A stretch of DNA of 19,205 bases from SLLW01 sp964388615 (GCA_964388615.1 CAYMBG010000051.1:1-19205); one strand, 5' to 3'; positions 8,301 to 16,711 are shown, counted from the first letter of the stretch. Notes: generated by a model not told the origin, from the letters alone. Program-made: numbers and translations.

Positions 8301-9083
8301 TCAGGAATCCACATTGTCGAAAAAAGACAAAACCTGTCCGGCAAGTGACTCCCCGGCAGAAAAGCCATGTCCACTTTTGATGGATGCATTACCTTGAAAG
8401 TCGAGGAAATGCCCCCCTGCCTCCTGCAGGATGGGCAGAAGAGGCGCTGCATCCCATATTTTCAAGAGCGGATCGAACATGATATCTGCGCGTCCGGTTG
8501 CAACCATCATATGTCCATAGGCATCTCCCCATGTCCGATGCAAACGGCATTGTTCGAGTAGTTTCGTAAAAGGGGGCATCAGCTGCTCCTGCATAATAGT
8601 GGTAATATCCGTGCTCAACAGTGTTGCTTCCGTCAATGATTCTGTGTTACGGACGCGACAATCGTTACCATTATAACGCGCTCCCAACCCGATTCCTGCT
8701 TCACAAAGTTCATCCGTGGCCGGAGCATAGATCACCCCTATTTCCGGATGACCATCTATGGTGACGCCAATAAGCGTGGTATAAAGGGGAATCCCGTGGA
8801 TAAACGAAAGGGTACCATCAATAGGATCCAGTATCCACTGCACCTGGCGGTCTGCTCCGGTATCCCCATATTCTTCACCAATGATTCCATGGTCAGGATA
8901 CTTGGTGGTAATCTGCTTACGCATCCACTCCTCGGCCTCCTGGTCGGCGACCGTCACCGGCGAGTCATCTTCTTTACGATCTACATTAACTCCTTTTCCA
9001 AAATGATTGAGTGTTTTCTTTCCTGCTGTTCTTGCGAGATAAATCGCAAATTGTAAAAATTCTTCTTTGTTGGAGAGATTCAT
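8301..9083 (-). CDS. hisN: Inositol monophosphatase family protein, histidinol-phosphatase (HisN) type
   Basis: This is a 260-residue metal-dependent phosphatase of the IMPase fold. Metal site motifs are complete: GEEYG (69-73), WILDPIDGT (83-91) with Asp86 and Asp89, and WDAAP (210-214). The segment RTWGDAYGH (183-191) followed by ATGRADIMFDP is characteristic of the HisN branch, which dephosphorylates histidinol phosphate in histidine synthesis, rather than SuhB or CysQ. That choice rests on motif memory; an inositol or sugar phosphatase remains possible, and no other his gene is in the window. The ATG at 9083 has no Shine-Dalgarno. It is the first gene of a minus-strand unit with the M1-like gene and faces away from tex. 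Confidence 0.87.
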   Translation of the reverse strand: MNLSNKEEFLQFAIYLARTAGKKTLNHFGKGVNVDRKEDDSPVTVADQEAEEWMRKQITTKYPDHGIIGEEYGDTGADRQVQWILDPIDGTLSFIHGIPLYTTLIGVTIDGHPEIGVIYAPATDELCEAGIGLGARYNGNDCRVRNTESLTEATLLSTDITTIMQEQLMPPFTKLLEQCRLHRTWGDAYGHMMVATGRADIMFDPLLKIWDAAPLLPILQEAGGHFLDFQGNASIKSGHGFSAGESLAGQVLSFFDNVDS

Positions 9084-9113
9084 TGGAAATAGATTTACCT
9101 GCTTATATATTTG
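9082..9113 (+). promoter_or_regulatory. Candidate Bacteroidota-type promoter for tex
   Basis: TATATTTG (9106-9113) matches the Bacteroidota -7 consensus TAnnTTTG exactly. It is preceded at 20 bp by ATTG (9082-9085), close to the -33 TTTG box. The upstream box overlaps the hisN start codon. Transcription would begin near 9120 and give tex a leader of about 130 nt containing two palindromes. This consensus is known for Bacteroidota; its use in this organism is assumed. Confidence 0.4.
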
Positions 9114-9160
9114 GCTCTTGCTTGCCTTCTTACCGTCTCAAGCAACATTTCGTATATTAA

Positions 9161-9173
9161 CGGGGTGACCCCG
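9161..9173. promoter_or_regulatory. 13-bp perfect palindrome in the hisN/tex gap
   Basis: CGGGGT-G-ACCCCG has perfect 6-bp arms around one central base. It lies midway between the hisN and tex start codons and downstream of the candidate tex promoter. In RNA it would make a short stable hairpin with a UGA triloop, and in DNA it could be an operator. No T-run follows on either strand, so it is not a typical terminator. Confidence 0.4.
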
Positions 9174-9218
9174 GCCATTGGTGTTTAACGGCGTGTGGTT
9201 CATTCGTAAATACCCCTG

Positions 9219-9241
9219 TTAGTACCGTACTAAAAATAGTA
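9219..9241. promoter_or_regulatory. 15-bp palindrome and overlapping hairpin just before the tex start
   Basis: TTAGTACCGTACTAA (9219-9233) is a perfect palindrome around a central C. Its right arm is shared with a second dyad, TACTA-AAAA-TAGTA (9228-9241). As RNA the two hairpins cannot form together, and the second ends 6 nt before the tex ATG, where a ribosome must bind. It may be an operator or a translational control element. There is no Shine-Dalgarno here. Confidence 0.45.
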
Positions 9242-9247
9242 AAATTT

Positions 9248-11431
9248 ATGCCATCTGAAGGAATTATTTCTGAAATTGCTCACCAACTGGGTGTTACTGC
9301 CAGGCAGGTTTCATCTGTTTCCACCCTGCTTGATGAAGGTGCCACTATCCCCTTTATTGCTCGTTACCGGCAAGAACGGACGGGCGGCATTGATGAGGAG
9401 CAACTACGTGTTATACGAGATCAATTGGAATATCATACCCTGCTGAATGATCGTAGAAACACTATTCTGGATTCAATTCGCGAGCAGGGCAAACTCACCG
9501 ATGAATTAGAGCACGATCTGAATAAATGTACTTCTCTGAAAGAACTCGAGGATCTTTACTTACCCTATAAACCAAAGCGTAAAACAAGGGCTTCGGTTGC
9601 CAGGGAAAAAGGATTGGAACCTTTGGCTGTTATGATCTGGGAAGAGGAAACCTTTCAGGGCTCTCCTGAAAAGATTGCTCAGTCATACGTCCATTCCGAT
9701 CTGGGTGTGGATAATGTCACAGACGCCCTTCAGGGGGCTTGTGATATCTGCGCGGAGTGGATGAATGAAGAGGTGGAAGTTCGAAATAAGCTTCGGAGCC
9801 AAATAGCCAGGAACGGATTTCTTAATGCTAAACGGACACAGGAAGCCGATGAACGGGAAACCTACCGCGAATACTATGAGTTCAGTAGTAAAATCAGTTC
9901 CATCAAACCACATCAGGTATTGGCATTGAACCGCGGCGAGAGAGAATCCGTTTTGAGTGTTGGAATAGAAATCTCAGAAGACAAGGCATTACAAACCATT
10001 GAAAATCACATAGTCACAAATCGGCAATCGATATTTACCGAATACCTTTTGAAAGCTGTTAAAGACAGTTTTCGCCGATTACTTTTCCCAGCCCTGGAGC
10101 GGGAAGCCCGAAAGGATGTAAGCGAAAAAGCTGAAAATCATGCTATTGGAACCTTTGCAGAAAATTTAAAAAATCTTTTACTCCAGCCCCCGCTGGTGTC
10201 ACAAACGGTGATCGGAATTGACCCCGGCTACCGCACCGGTTGCAAGGTCGCAGTGATAGACCCTACCGGCAAATACCTGGAAGGTACCACCATTTTTCCC
10301 ACGCCCCCTCAAAAAAAGGTTCGTGAATCAACCTTAACCCTCAATCGTCTCATAGATCAATTCCAGGTGAATTTAATTGCCATTGGTAATGGGACCGGAA
10401 GCCGTGAAACCGAACAAGTGGTCGCGGATCTGATCTCTTCGAGACGTGAAAAGAACCCGGACGAACAGCTTCACTATCTGATTGTGAATGAAGCCGGCGC
10501 TTCGGTCTATTCGGCATCTCCGCTGGCCAAACAGGAGTTTCCTGACCTCGATGCCGCGATGCGCGGAAATATATCCATAGCCAGACGGGTTCAGGATCCG
10601 CTGGCAGAGCTGGTCAAAATTGACCCGAAATCTATAGGGATCGGTTTGTATCAACATGATGTAAATCAAGTACAACTTTCACGTAAACTCGATGATGTTG
10701 TAGAAAGTTGTGTAAACAAGGTTGGAATCAATCTCAATACGGCCAGCTCCGCTCTATTGAAATATGTATCCGGCCTCAGTCGCACTACGGCTGATAAGAT
10801 TGTTGCTTACAGAGATCAAAACGGCCCCTTCCAGGACCGTGAACAATTAAAGCAGGTGGGTGGAGTGGGATCATTCCGATATCAACAAGCTGCGGGATTT
10901 TTGCGTATTCCCCATTCACATCAGCCTTTGGATAATACCGCCATCCATCCCGAAAGTTATGAGGCCACCCTGAAACTATGTCAGTCCTTCGACATCAAAC
11001 CGGATGAGATCACCGAAAAAGCCGATGTGATTCCCTTGAAATTTCAGGATCTGGACCTGGACAAAACAGCAGAGCATGTCGGCATTGGAAAACCGACTTT
11101 AGAACTGATTATTGAGAATTTGCAGAAACCGGGCCGTGACCCCAGAGAGTCCCTTCCCAAACCTCTCCTCAAACAGGAAATTCTTACAATGGATGATCTT
11201 CGTGAGGAGCAAGAGCTGGAAGGAACCGTTCGAAATGTGGTGGATTTCGGTGCTTTTGTCGATCTGGGAGTAAAACAGGATGGACTGCTTCACATATCCA
11301 GAATGAGCGGCAACAAAAGGGTCCGTAATCCGCATGATGTGGTCTCCGTTGGAGATATCATCCGTGTACGGATTATTTCCCTGGATGAAAAGCGTGGAAG
11401 GATCGGATTGGAACTGATCGATAAGAAATGA
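9248..11431 (+). CDS. tex: Tex-family RNA-binding transcription accessory protein
   Basis: This is a complete 727-residue Tex protein, close to the usual 720-780. The N-terminal helical domain begins with the typical LGVTARQVSSVSTLLDEGATIPFIARYRQE (cited here as residues 14-43; key part GATIPFIARYR). The YqgF/RuvX-like domain starts at IGIDPGYRTGCKVAVID (about 319-335). The helix-hairpin-helix pair, VGINLNTASSALL to QVGGVGSFRYQQA, spans about 493-545. The S1 domain, LEGTVRNVVDFGAFVDLG to GRIGLELI, spans about 656-724. Tex binds nucleic acids and affects transcription and RNA handling in the cytoplasm. The gene stands alone on the plus strand: it is divergent from hisN and converges on trmH, with only 29 bp between the two stops and no clear terminator there. 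Confidence 0.97.
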   Translation: MPSEGIISEIAHQLGVTARQVSSVSTLLDEGATIPFIARYRQERTGGIDEEQLRVIRDQLEYHTLLNDRRNTILDSIREQGKLTDELEHDLNKCTSLKELEDLYLPYKPKRKTRASVAREKGLEPLAVMIWEEETFQGSPEKIAQSYVHSDLGVDNVTDALQGACDICAEWMNEEVEVRNKLRSQIARNGFLNAKRTQEADERETYREYYEFSSKISSIKPHQVLALNRGERESVLSVGIEISEDKALQTIENHIVTNRQSIFTEYLLKAVKDSFRRLLFPALEREARKDVSEKAENHAIGTFAENLKNLLLQPPLVSQTVIGIDPGYRTGCKVAVIDPTGKYLEGTTIFPTPPQKKVRESTLTLNRLIDQFQVNLIAIGNGTGSRETEQVVADLISSRREKNPDEQLHYLIVNEAGASVYSASPLAKQEFPDLDAAMRGNISIARRVQDPLAELVKIDPKSIGIGLYQHDVNQVQLSRKLDDVVESCVNKVGINLNTASSALLKYVSGLSRTTADKIVAYRDQNGPFQDREQLKQVGGVGSFRYQQAAGFLRIPHSHQPLDNTAIHPESYEATLKLCQSFDIKPDEITEKADVIPLKFQDLDLDKTAEHVGIGKPTLELIIENLQKPGRDPRESLPKPLLKQEILTMDDLREEQELEGTVRNVVDFGAFVDLGVKQDGLLHISRMSGNKRVRNPHDVVSVGDIIRVRIISLDEKRGRIGLELIDKK

Positions 11432-11460
11432 CGGATCGGTCTTTGGATCACAGCGAATTA

Positions 11461-12171
11461 CTATTGATCGTCAAAAAGCTGCTCCATTTCTAAAAATTTA
11501 CGATCCAGCGGTTCCAGTTTTCTGATTGATTTGCGTATCCACTGCAGAAAAAGCTTTTCCTTCTGATGGTGCGATAGTGAAAAGTCCTGTTGCGAATGAT
11601 TCATGACCACACGGAGCTGATACAGACACAAAGCCACACTGACAGATATGTTAAAACTCTCACTGAAGCCATACATGGGTATATGAAGCCATTCATCCGC
11701 ATTTTCAATGGCGTAGGGGGTCAGCCCAGCTTTTTCAGCGCCAAAAATCAGTGCAGTGGGTTGATTCGGTTGAAAATCAGGGAGAGAAATTTGTTTTTCA
11801 TGGGGGGTCGTGGCTACTATCTTATATCCTTTATTCCGAAGATGTTGATACGCCCTTTCCGTATTGTTGACTTGCTCCTGGTTATACTGGTACACATCTA
11901 ACCACTTATCGGATCCGATAGTCACACCCTTGTCAATATCAAATACATTTCGGTTTTCAATGACATGGACATCCTGAATCCCGAATCCATCGCAACTGCG
12001 AAGCACAGCTGATGCATTTTGCGCCTGGTACAGATCCTCCAATACCACAGTAAAATATCTCGTCCGCGACTGCAGAATCTCCCGAAACAACTTTTTTTTA
12101 TGCTCACTTACATACTCTGAAAAAAAGGCTATCTCTCTGATTAACCGTTGCTTGTCCTTTGACTCACTCAT
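11461..12171 (-). CDS. trmH: TrmH-type tRNA (guanosine 2'-O)-methyltransferase (SPOUT family)
   Basis: This is a SpoU/TrmH methyltransferase of 236 residues, using S-adenosylmethionine to methylate a ribose 2'-OH, most likely G18 of tRNA. The three SPOUT motifs are present: NASAVLRSCDGFG (52-64, catalytic Arg58), ALIFGAEKAGL (140-150) and the knot motif IPMYGFSESFNISVSVA (164-180) with Ser170 and Asn174. Charged N- and C-terminal arms flank the core, as in TrmH rather than RlmB, which carries a separate L30e-like domain. The start is set at the ATG at 12171, 13 bp after the response regulator stop; a GTG at 12210 would overlap that gene and adds nothing conserved. An rRNA target cannot be excluded. 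Confidence 0.88.
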   Translation of the reverse strand: MSESKDKQRLIREIAFFSEYVSEHKKKLFREILQSRTRYFTVVLEDLYQAQNASAVLRSCDGFGIQDVHVIENRNVFDIDKGVTIGSDKWLDVYQYNQEQVNNTERAYQHLRNKGYKIVATTPHEKQISLPDFQPNQPTALIFGAEKAGLTPYAIENADEWLHIPMYGFSESFNISVSVALCLYQLRVVMNHSQQDFSLSHHQKEKLFLQWIRKSIRKLEPLDRKFLEMEQLFDDQ

Positions 12172-12184
12172 GCTGAAAAAGTAA

Positions 12185-12880
12185 TCAGGACGTTTCTTCG
12201 GTATTCCCACACTGAAGTATAAACCCTTTCTTTCGTATCGTCTGAATATAGTCTGTGGTGGTGTGCTCCTCTATCTTCTTTCTGAGATAACTGATATATA
12301 CATTGAGAAAATTGGTGTTCGTATCAAAATTGATGTCCCAGACATTGTTGGTCAATTCATCTTTATCAAGAACCCGATTCGGGTTTTTCAGAAAATAGGC
12401 CATGAGATTAAACTCATTGTTGGTCAGTAATACCTTTTCTCCATTGACAAAAAACTCTCTGTTGACCAAATCAATTTTAAGCTCCCCACATTCATACGTG
12501 TTGCTTGCATCACCAGTCTTCCTGGCACGACGCAGAATCGCATCAATACGGGCCAATAACTCTTTATTATCAAATGGCTTGGTCAGATAATCATCAGCTC
12601 CCGTATTCAACCCTGTGATTTTGGTATCCGTATTTTGATAGGCCGATAAAATTAAAATAGGTGTTAGGATATTGTTATTGCGTAAAACTTTACAGACCTC
12701 CAACCCGCTTTTGTCCGGCAGACCAAGATCTAGAATAATAATATCAAACTCTTCCTTTAAAGCGATTTCTTCACCGGCTAACCCCTTTTCAGCAATCGAT
12801 ACTTCGTGCCCCTCCTTTTCCAAAACATGCTTTACCAGTGTCCGCACAATTCGGTCATCTTCTATTACAAGAATTTTCAT
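12185..12880 (-). CDS. OmpR/PhoB-family response regulator, no adjacent sensor kinase
   Basis: This DNA-binding response regulator has 231 residues when started at MKILVIEDD (ATG at 12880). In-frame ATGs at 12889 and 12892 are alternatives, since ATGATGGAC precedes it. The receiver domain (1-118) has the acidic pair Asp8/Asp9, phospho-acceptor Asp51 in LDLGLPD, Ser79 and Lys101 in TKPF. A winged-helix output domain (about 128-225) has the usual LLTNNEFNLMAYFLKNP and NFLNVYISYLRKKIE helices and ends in TIRKKGFIL. All switch residues look functional. The sensor kinase is not in the window: the neighbours are trmH downstream and an MFS transporter upstream. The 153-bp AT-rich gap upstream (12881-13033) is large enough for its own promoter, but I see no clear box in it. 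Confidence 0.92.
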   Translation of the reverse strand: MKILVIEDDRIVRTLVKHVLEKEGHEVSIAEKGLAGEEIALKEEFDIIILDLGLPDKSGLEVCKVLRNNNILTPILILSAYQNTDTKITGLNTGADDYLTKPFDNKELLARIDAILRRARKTGDASNTYECGELKIDLVNREFFVNGEKVLLTNNEFNLMAYFLKNPNRVLDKDELTNNVWDINFDTNTNFLNVYISYLRKKIEEHTTTDYIQTIRKKGFILQCGNTEETS

Positions 12881-13033
12881 AAAGTCCATCATATATTTGC
12901 GGTTGAGGCCTTCTAAATGACTAAAAAAAAGTTTTTGCCCCCTTTTCAATCAGTAACTGCTTATGCCTTTCTTAAAATTCGTAAAATTTCTACATAATTA
13001 AAGAAAATTAAATATTTTTGCCAACTAATTTTC

Positions 13034-14260
13034 TCAAGTAATTGCGTTTTTCGCCTCGCGGTACATAAATGAACCTGCAATCATGGTTATCAGCACTAAA
13101 ACCATAGATCCGTTTATTATGGAACCGAAAGTAATACCAATATCCAACAGGTAACCAAACAAAATCGGACTTAATGCTGTGCTAATAACCATAAACATCG
13201 AAATCATACTGCGTATAGATCCAAGATTGGCTGTTCCATATAATTCTGCATAAATAGCTGTTTTTATATTGGCGGCAAAACCTTCAGACATACCTGCAAA
13301 AAACAGATAAATAAACGGGGTAACACTGTAAAGTGTGAAATTCAATGTAAGTAAGGCTGCCATAAAGGGCATCAAAAAAAATGGAAAGAGCCGGCAGGCT
13401 TTAAACCGATCAACCAGTGGACCGGCGATTAGTGAAAAGCTGGATTTTGCTATGGCGAACGCGATGAAAGCGGATGCCAGAATTTCAATTTCCCAACCTT
13501 TGTACTCAGCCAGTTGAGTTTGATACAGAAAAAGGCCGGTTAACAAAAAGGGGGATACCACTATCGCCGGTAAAAAAAGGTAAAACCGATAATCCCTGAG
13601 AACCCTGGATCGCCGCCACTCCGTTCCCGGTTCTTCCCTGTCACCGGTCATATGATAATCTCGCTTCTCTCCGAGTATTTCCGGTTTATTACCAAGCGTA
13701 CTGATGATTATAGCGGGCAGGGCAAAGGCTATAAATATGCTGACGCCGACCCACCCATACCTCCATCCGGTGGCGGTTATCAAGGCCGTGATGGTCACCG
13801 GCAAAATTGCCTCTCCAAAAGTATAGCCAAGACTTGAGATACTCAGCGCCTTTCCTCTCATAGTAATAAAATAGCGTCCCATTGCCGTGTGAGCAGTATG
13901 GCTGCAAAGTCCCTGCCCGAATAAACGGATCGCAAAGAGTCCCAGAAACAACATCCAAATCCAATGTGACACGGCCAGTATCAATGATGAAAGAACCAGT
14001 CCGGAAGCTACCATAAGAGCATAGCTCTTAAGTGAGTAGCGATCAATTATTGAACCTGTCCATACCAGTGCCACCGCACTGGCCAGTGTCGCACCTGAAT
14101 AGAGCGTCCCGAAATAGGCGTTTGAAATGCCGAAAGTAACCAAAAAACCGGGCACAAACAGCGAGATCAGAAAAGTCTGCCCAAAATTGGAAAAAAAAGT
14201 GAAACTGAAGCCGAATAAAGCCAGCCTGTAATATCGAACTGCAAATTGAAAAATATTCAC
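13034..14260 (-). CDS. Major facilitator superfamily transporter (12 TM)
   Basis: This is a 408-residue integral membrane transporter with about twelve hydrophobic spans in two halves. They are separated by a charged cytoplasmic loop at about 190-222 (NKPEILGEKRDYH ... EWRRSRVLRDYRF). A degenerate MFS motif A, GSIIDRYSLKSY, follows span 2 (about 69-80), and a second one, GPLVDRFKACR, lies in the C-terminal half. The HTAMGRYFITMRGKALSIS segment after span 4 resembles monocarboxylate or oxalate/formate-type MFS members. Substrate is not assignable. The start is a GTG at 14260, 13 bp after the threonine aldolase stop; no nearby ATG would keep the first span. Tight spacing suggests co-transcription with threonine aldolase, so an amino acid or organic acid substrate is a reasonable guess only. 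Confidence 0.88.
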   Translation of the reverse strand: MNIFQFAVRYYRLALFGFSFTFFSNFGQTFLISLFVPGFLVTFGISNAYFGTLYSGATLASAVALVWTGSIIDRYSLKSYALMVASGLVLSSLILAVSHWIWMLFLGLFAIRLFGQGLCSHTAHTAMGRYFITMRGKALSISSLGYTFGEAILPVTITALITATGWRYGWVGVSIFIAFALPAIIISTLGNKPEILGEKRDYHMTGDREEPGTEWRRSRVLRDYRFYLFLPAIVVSPFLLTGLFLYQTQLAEYKGWEIEILASAFIAFAIAKSSFSLIAGPLVDRFKACRLFPFFLMPFMAALLTLNFTLYSVTPFIYLFFAGMSEGFAANIKTAIYAELYGTANLGSIRSMISMFMVISTALSPILFGYLLDIGITFGSIINGSMVLVLITMIAGSFMYREAKNAIT

Positions 14261-14273
14261 AGTGTAGTATATT

Positions 14274-15293
14274 TTAGTCTTTAAATGTGTCTACGGCGTC
14301 CAGGATAACTTCCATGTCCTTATCGGTGACATGATGATGAAATGTTGCCCGGATAATCATTTTACCAAAAGGTATCATGGCAACCCCCTTCTCAGCAAAC
14401 TTGTCAAGCACCTCTGATACCGGTAGCTCATTAACATGAAAAAGCACAATATTGGTTTCAATATGATCCGGATCCACAGCGAAGCAGGCATTTGCGGCAA
14501 GAGCCCGGGAAAGCTGCTTTGCGTGCTCATGATCTTTTTTTAACAGCCCGAAATGATGGTCAACCGCATGGGATGCCGCCTCGGCAAGCATGCCGGCTTG
14601 ACGCATACCACCCCCCAACAGTTTTCGGAACCGGCGGGCTTTCCTGATCTCTTCCTCACTGCCAAGTAACATGGATCCGACCGGGGCTCCCAGCCCCTTA
14701 CTGAAGCAGACGGAAATAGTATCGCAAACAGAACCAAACGTTTCGAGGTTGGTTCCGGTAGCAACAGATGCATTCCAGATTCTTGCACCATCGATATGCA
14801 ACGCCAAACCATGCTGACGAGTCAGTTCGAATAGATCCCGCAGCACATCTATAGAATAGCAAGTGCCTCCCCCCATATTCGAAGAATTTTCAAGTGCCAC
14901 AACGCGGGTTCTGGGATCCCAGTCATTGGTGCTTCTTATAGCAGCTTCTACCGATTCGGGATCCATGATACCGTTTTCACTGTACAATGGCTGCAGCTGG
15001 ATGCCCGAAATAAGACCGGCTGCGGCCCCTTCCGAGTTATAGATATGGGCCTTGTGATCTATAATCACTTCATCAGCCGGTTGTGTATGAACTTTTATGC
15101 CAAGCTGATTCCCCATGGTACCGCTTGGAACAAATAATCCGGCTTCTTTATTAAACAGATCGGCAATTTTTTCTTCCAATGCATTCACACCAGGATCTTC
15201 TCCAAAAACGTCATCACCAACCGGTGCTTTATAAATAGCCTCCCACATAGAGTCGGTCGGTTTTGTGACGGTGTCACTTCGCAGGTCAATCAT
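14274..15293 (-). CDS. ltaE: Low-specificity L-threonine aldolase (PLP enzyme)
   Basis: This enzyme cleaves L-threonine or allo-threonine to glycine and acetaldehyde with pyridoxal phosphate. The family opening IDLRSDTVTKPT is intact, followed by PVGDDVFGEDPGVNALE. The ring-stacking His lies in DHKAHIYNSEG, the PLP-ring Asp and partner Arg in HIDGARIWNA, and the Schiff-base Lys in SVCFSKGLGAPVGS. In numbering that starts one residue before the chosen ATG these are His84, Asp169, Arg172 and Lys200. The length of 339 residues is normal. The ATG at 15293 is chosen; the codon before it, at 15296, is TTG. There is no Shine-Dalgarno. The gene is 13 bp upstream of the MFS gene and 111 bp downstream of lysA. 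Confidence 0.95.
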   Translation of the reverse strand: MIDLRSDTVTKPTDSMWEAIYKAPVGDDVFGEDPGVNALEEKIADLFNKEAGLFVPSGTMGNQLGIKVHTQPADEVIIDHKAHIYNSEGAAAGLISGIQLQPLYSENGIMDPESVEAAIRSTNDWDPRTRVVALENSSNMGGGTCYSIDVLRDLFELTRQHGLALHIDGARIWNASVATGTNLETFGSVCDTISVCFSKGLGAPVGSMLLGSEEEIRKARRFRKLLGGGMRQAGMLAEAASHAVDHHFGLLKKDHEHAKQLSRALAANACFAVDPDHIETNIVLFHVNELPVSEVLDKFAEKGVAMIPFGKMIIRATFHHHVTDKDMEVILDAVDTFKD

Positions 15294-15372
15294 CAATCAA
15301 AATTTATCGGTTACAATATATCCTGCAGGCAAGATCACACTTCCTGCAACTTTAATAAACAGGTTTGTCAGG

Positions 15373-15403
15373 TCGGCAGTTTACAATCAATAGAAATTGC
15401 CGA
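15373..15403. other. Stem-loop directly after lysA
   Basis: TCGGCAGTTT and AAATTGCCGA form a 10-bp stem (one G-T pair) around an 11-nt loop. It begins 1 bp past the lysA stop. In the minus-strand transcript the G-T pair becomes an A-C mismatch, and no U-tract follows, so it is not a standard terminator for lysA. It may be a processing or stability element between lysA and threonine aldolase. The remaining gap to 15293 shows only a CCTGCAGG palindrome. Confidence 0.35.
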
Positions 15404-15404
15404 T

Positions 15405-16646
15405 TCACTGTTTTTGCGTAAATCCGGTATCCTTCATAAAATCATCCACTGTCTGCTCCGCTGTTTTACGTCTTCGAATGGTTTTGTGAAATCCTTGTTG
15501 GGTTACCATCACCTCAGCAGGCAGTGCTCTTCTATTATACTGGGATGCCATAGTCATTCCATAAGCCCCTGCGTCCCTGATAGCCAGATAATCTCCTGTT
15601 TTCGTTTTCGGCAAGATCCGATTCTTCGCCAATATGTCTCCACTCTCACATATATTACCTGCAATTTCGTAAGTATCGGACGAAGCACCCTGATCAGCTG
15701 ATATGTTACATACCTCATGATAAGCATCATAAAGGGCCGGACGCAGCAGATGGTTAAACCCGGTATCTGTCCCTAGAAAAATTTTTCGGCCCTGGTCTTT
15801 TACAGTGTTTACCTGAGTCAGTAAAACCCCTGCCATGCCTACAACCCATCTTCCGGGTTCAAAATAAAATCGTACATTATTTTTCCCCTCTTTTAAATAT
15901 TCACGGAATCTTAACCTTGCCAGATCGGCGAACCGTTCCATTTCAAACTCGGTCTCACCGCTTTGGTAAGGAATGGGGATGCCTCCTCCAAAGTTTATAA
16001 ACTCGAGGTCTTTAAATGATTGGGCCTCTTTTAGTAAAACATCAATTTCAAATAACAGGTTTTCAGGTTTGCGAATTCCGCTGCCAATATGGGCATGAAG
16101 GCCGGTAACCGTCACACCGTGATCACTGGTGATTGCATTCACCTCATCAATCAAATCCATCCGGATTCCGAATTTACTATCGATATTACCTGTGTCCACC
16201 TTGACATGGTGTCCGTCCCCAATATCCGGTTTGATGCGTATACAACATTTCGAACCGGGCCAGTTTTCGCAAAACGTTTTCAAACGGCTAAGAGAACCGA
16301 TATTTAATATGACTCCTTGTTTCGCAGCCCCGTTCATTTCCGAATCGGTCATATTATTTTCGGTATAAAAAATATTTTCGGGTTTTGTTCCCATTTTGAG
16401 GCTCAACAACACTTCCTCATAGCTCACCGTGTCAAACCCCAGGCCCTCTTCTGCAATAATAGCCAGAATGTGTGGGTTGTCATTGGCTTTGACAGCATAT
16501 AACCAGGATACGGGCACATCCGAAAACAGGCCGGTCAATTTACGGCATCGTTCCCTGATGATATTTTCCAGATAAACATAAGTGGGAGTACCCCATTTGT
16601 GAGCAATGGCAGTCAAACGGTCAGGATCAACAGGTAATGAATGCAT
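15405..16646 (-). CDS. lysA: Diaminopimelate decarboxylase
   Basis: LysA decarboxylates meso-diaminopimelate to L-lysine, the last step of lysine synthesis, with PLP in an alanine-racemase-like barrel. The 413-residue protein has the PLP Lys53 in YAVKAN and HAHIGSG (184-190). It also has the phosphate-binding NFGGGIPIPY (218-227), EPGRWVVG (263-270), the active-site Cys333 and Glu334 in NICESGD, and the late Tyr region RDAGAYGMTMASQYN. The length and the CESGD motif favour LysA over ornithine/arginine or carboxynorspermidine decarboxylases. The ATG at 16646 lacks a Shine-Dalgarno. It is divergent from the acylase gene over a 91-bp gap, too short for a lysine riboswitch, and none is seen. A candidate promoter lies in that gap. 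Confidence 0.95.
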   Translation of the reverse strand: MHSLPVDPDRLTAIAHKWGTPTYVYLENIIRERCRKLTGLFSDVPVSWLYAVKANDNPHILAIIAEEGLGFDTVSYEEVLLSLKMGTKPENIFYTENNMTDSEMNGAAKQGVILNIGSLSRLKTFCENWPGSKCCIRIKPDIGDGHHVKVDTGNIDSKFGIRMDLIDEVNAITSDHGVTVTGLHAHIGSGIRKPENLLFEIDVLLKEAQSFKDLEFINFGGGIPIPYQSGETEFEMERFADLARLRFREYLKEGKNNVRFYFEPGRWVVGMAGVLLTQVNTVKDQGRKIFLGTDTGFNHLLRPALYDAYHEVCNISADQGASSDTYEIAGNICESGDILAKNRILPKTKTGDYLAIRDAGAYGMTMASQYNRRALPAEVMVTQQGFHKTIRRRKTAEQTVDDFMKDTGFTQKQ

Positions 16647-16711
16647 AAGTTATTTTTAGTGAAAAGCTTCTGCTGTAGAATTTGTAATTTGTGACTTATT
16701 TTTAACAGCAC

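Noticed and set aside
8267..8452. Upstream extension of the M1-like gene's open frame into hisN
   Set aside because: It overlaps the end of hisN in another frame, its residues look non-coding (Cys/Arg-rich), and the ATG at 8266 begins a clean signal peptide.
12172..12210. GTG start giving TrmH 13 more residues
   Set aside because: It would overlap the response regulator and adds a stretch not typical of TrmH; the ATG at 12171 fits the gap.
12881..12949. Longer N-terminus of the response regulator
   Set aside because: Receiver domains begin at MKILVIEDD; the extra residues are not conserved in type and lie in the AT-rich upstream gap.
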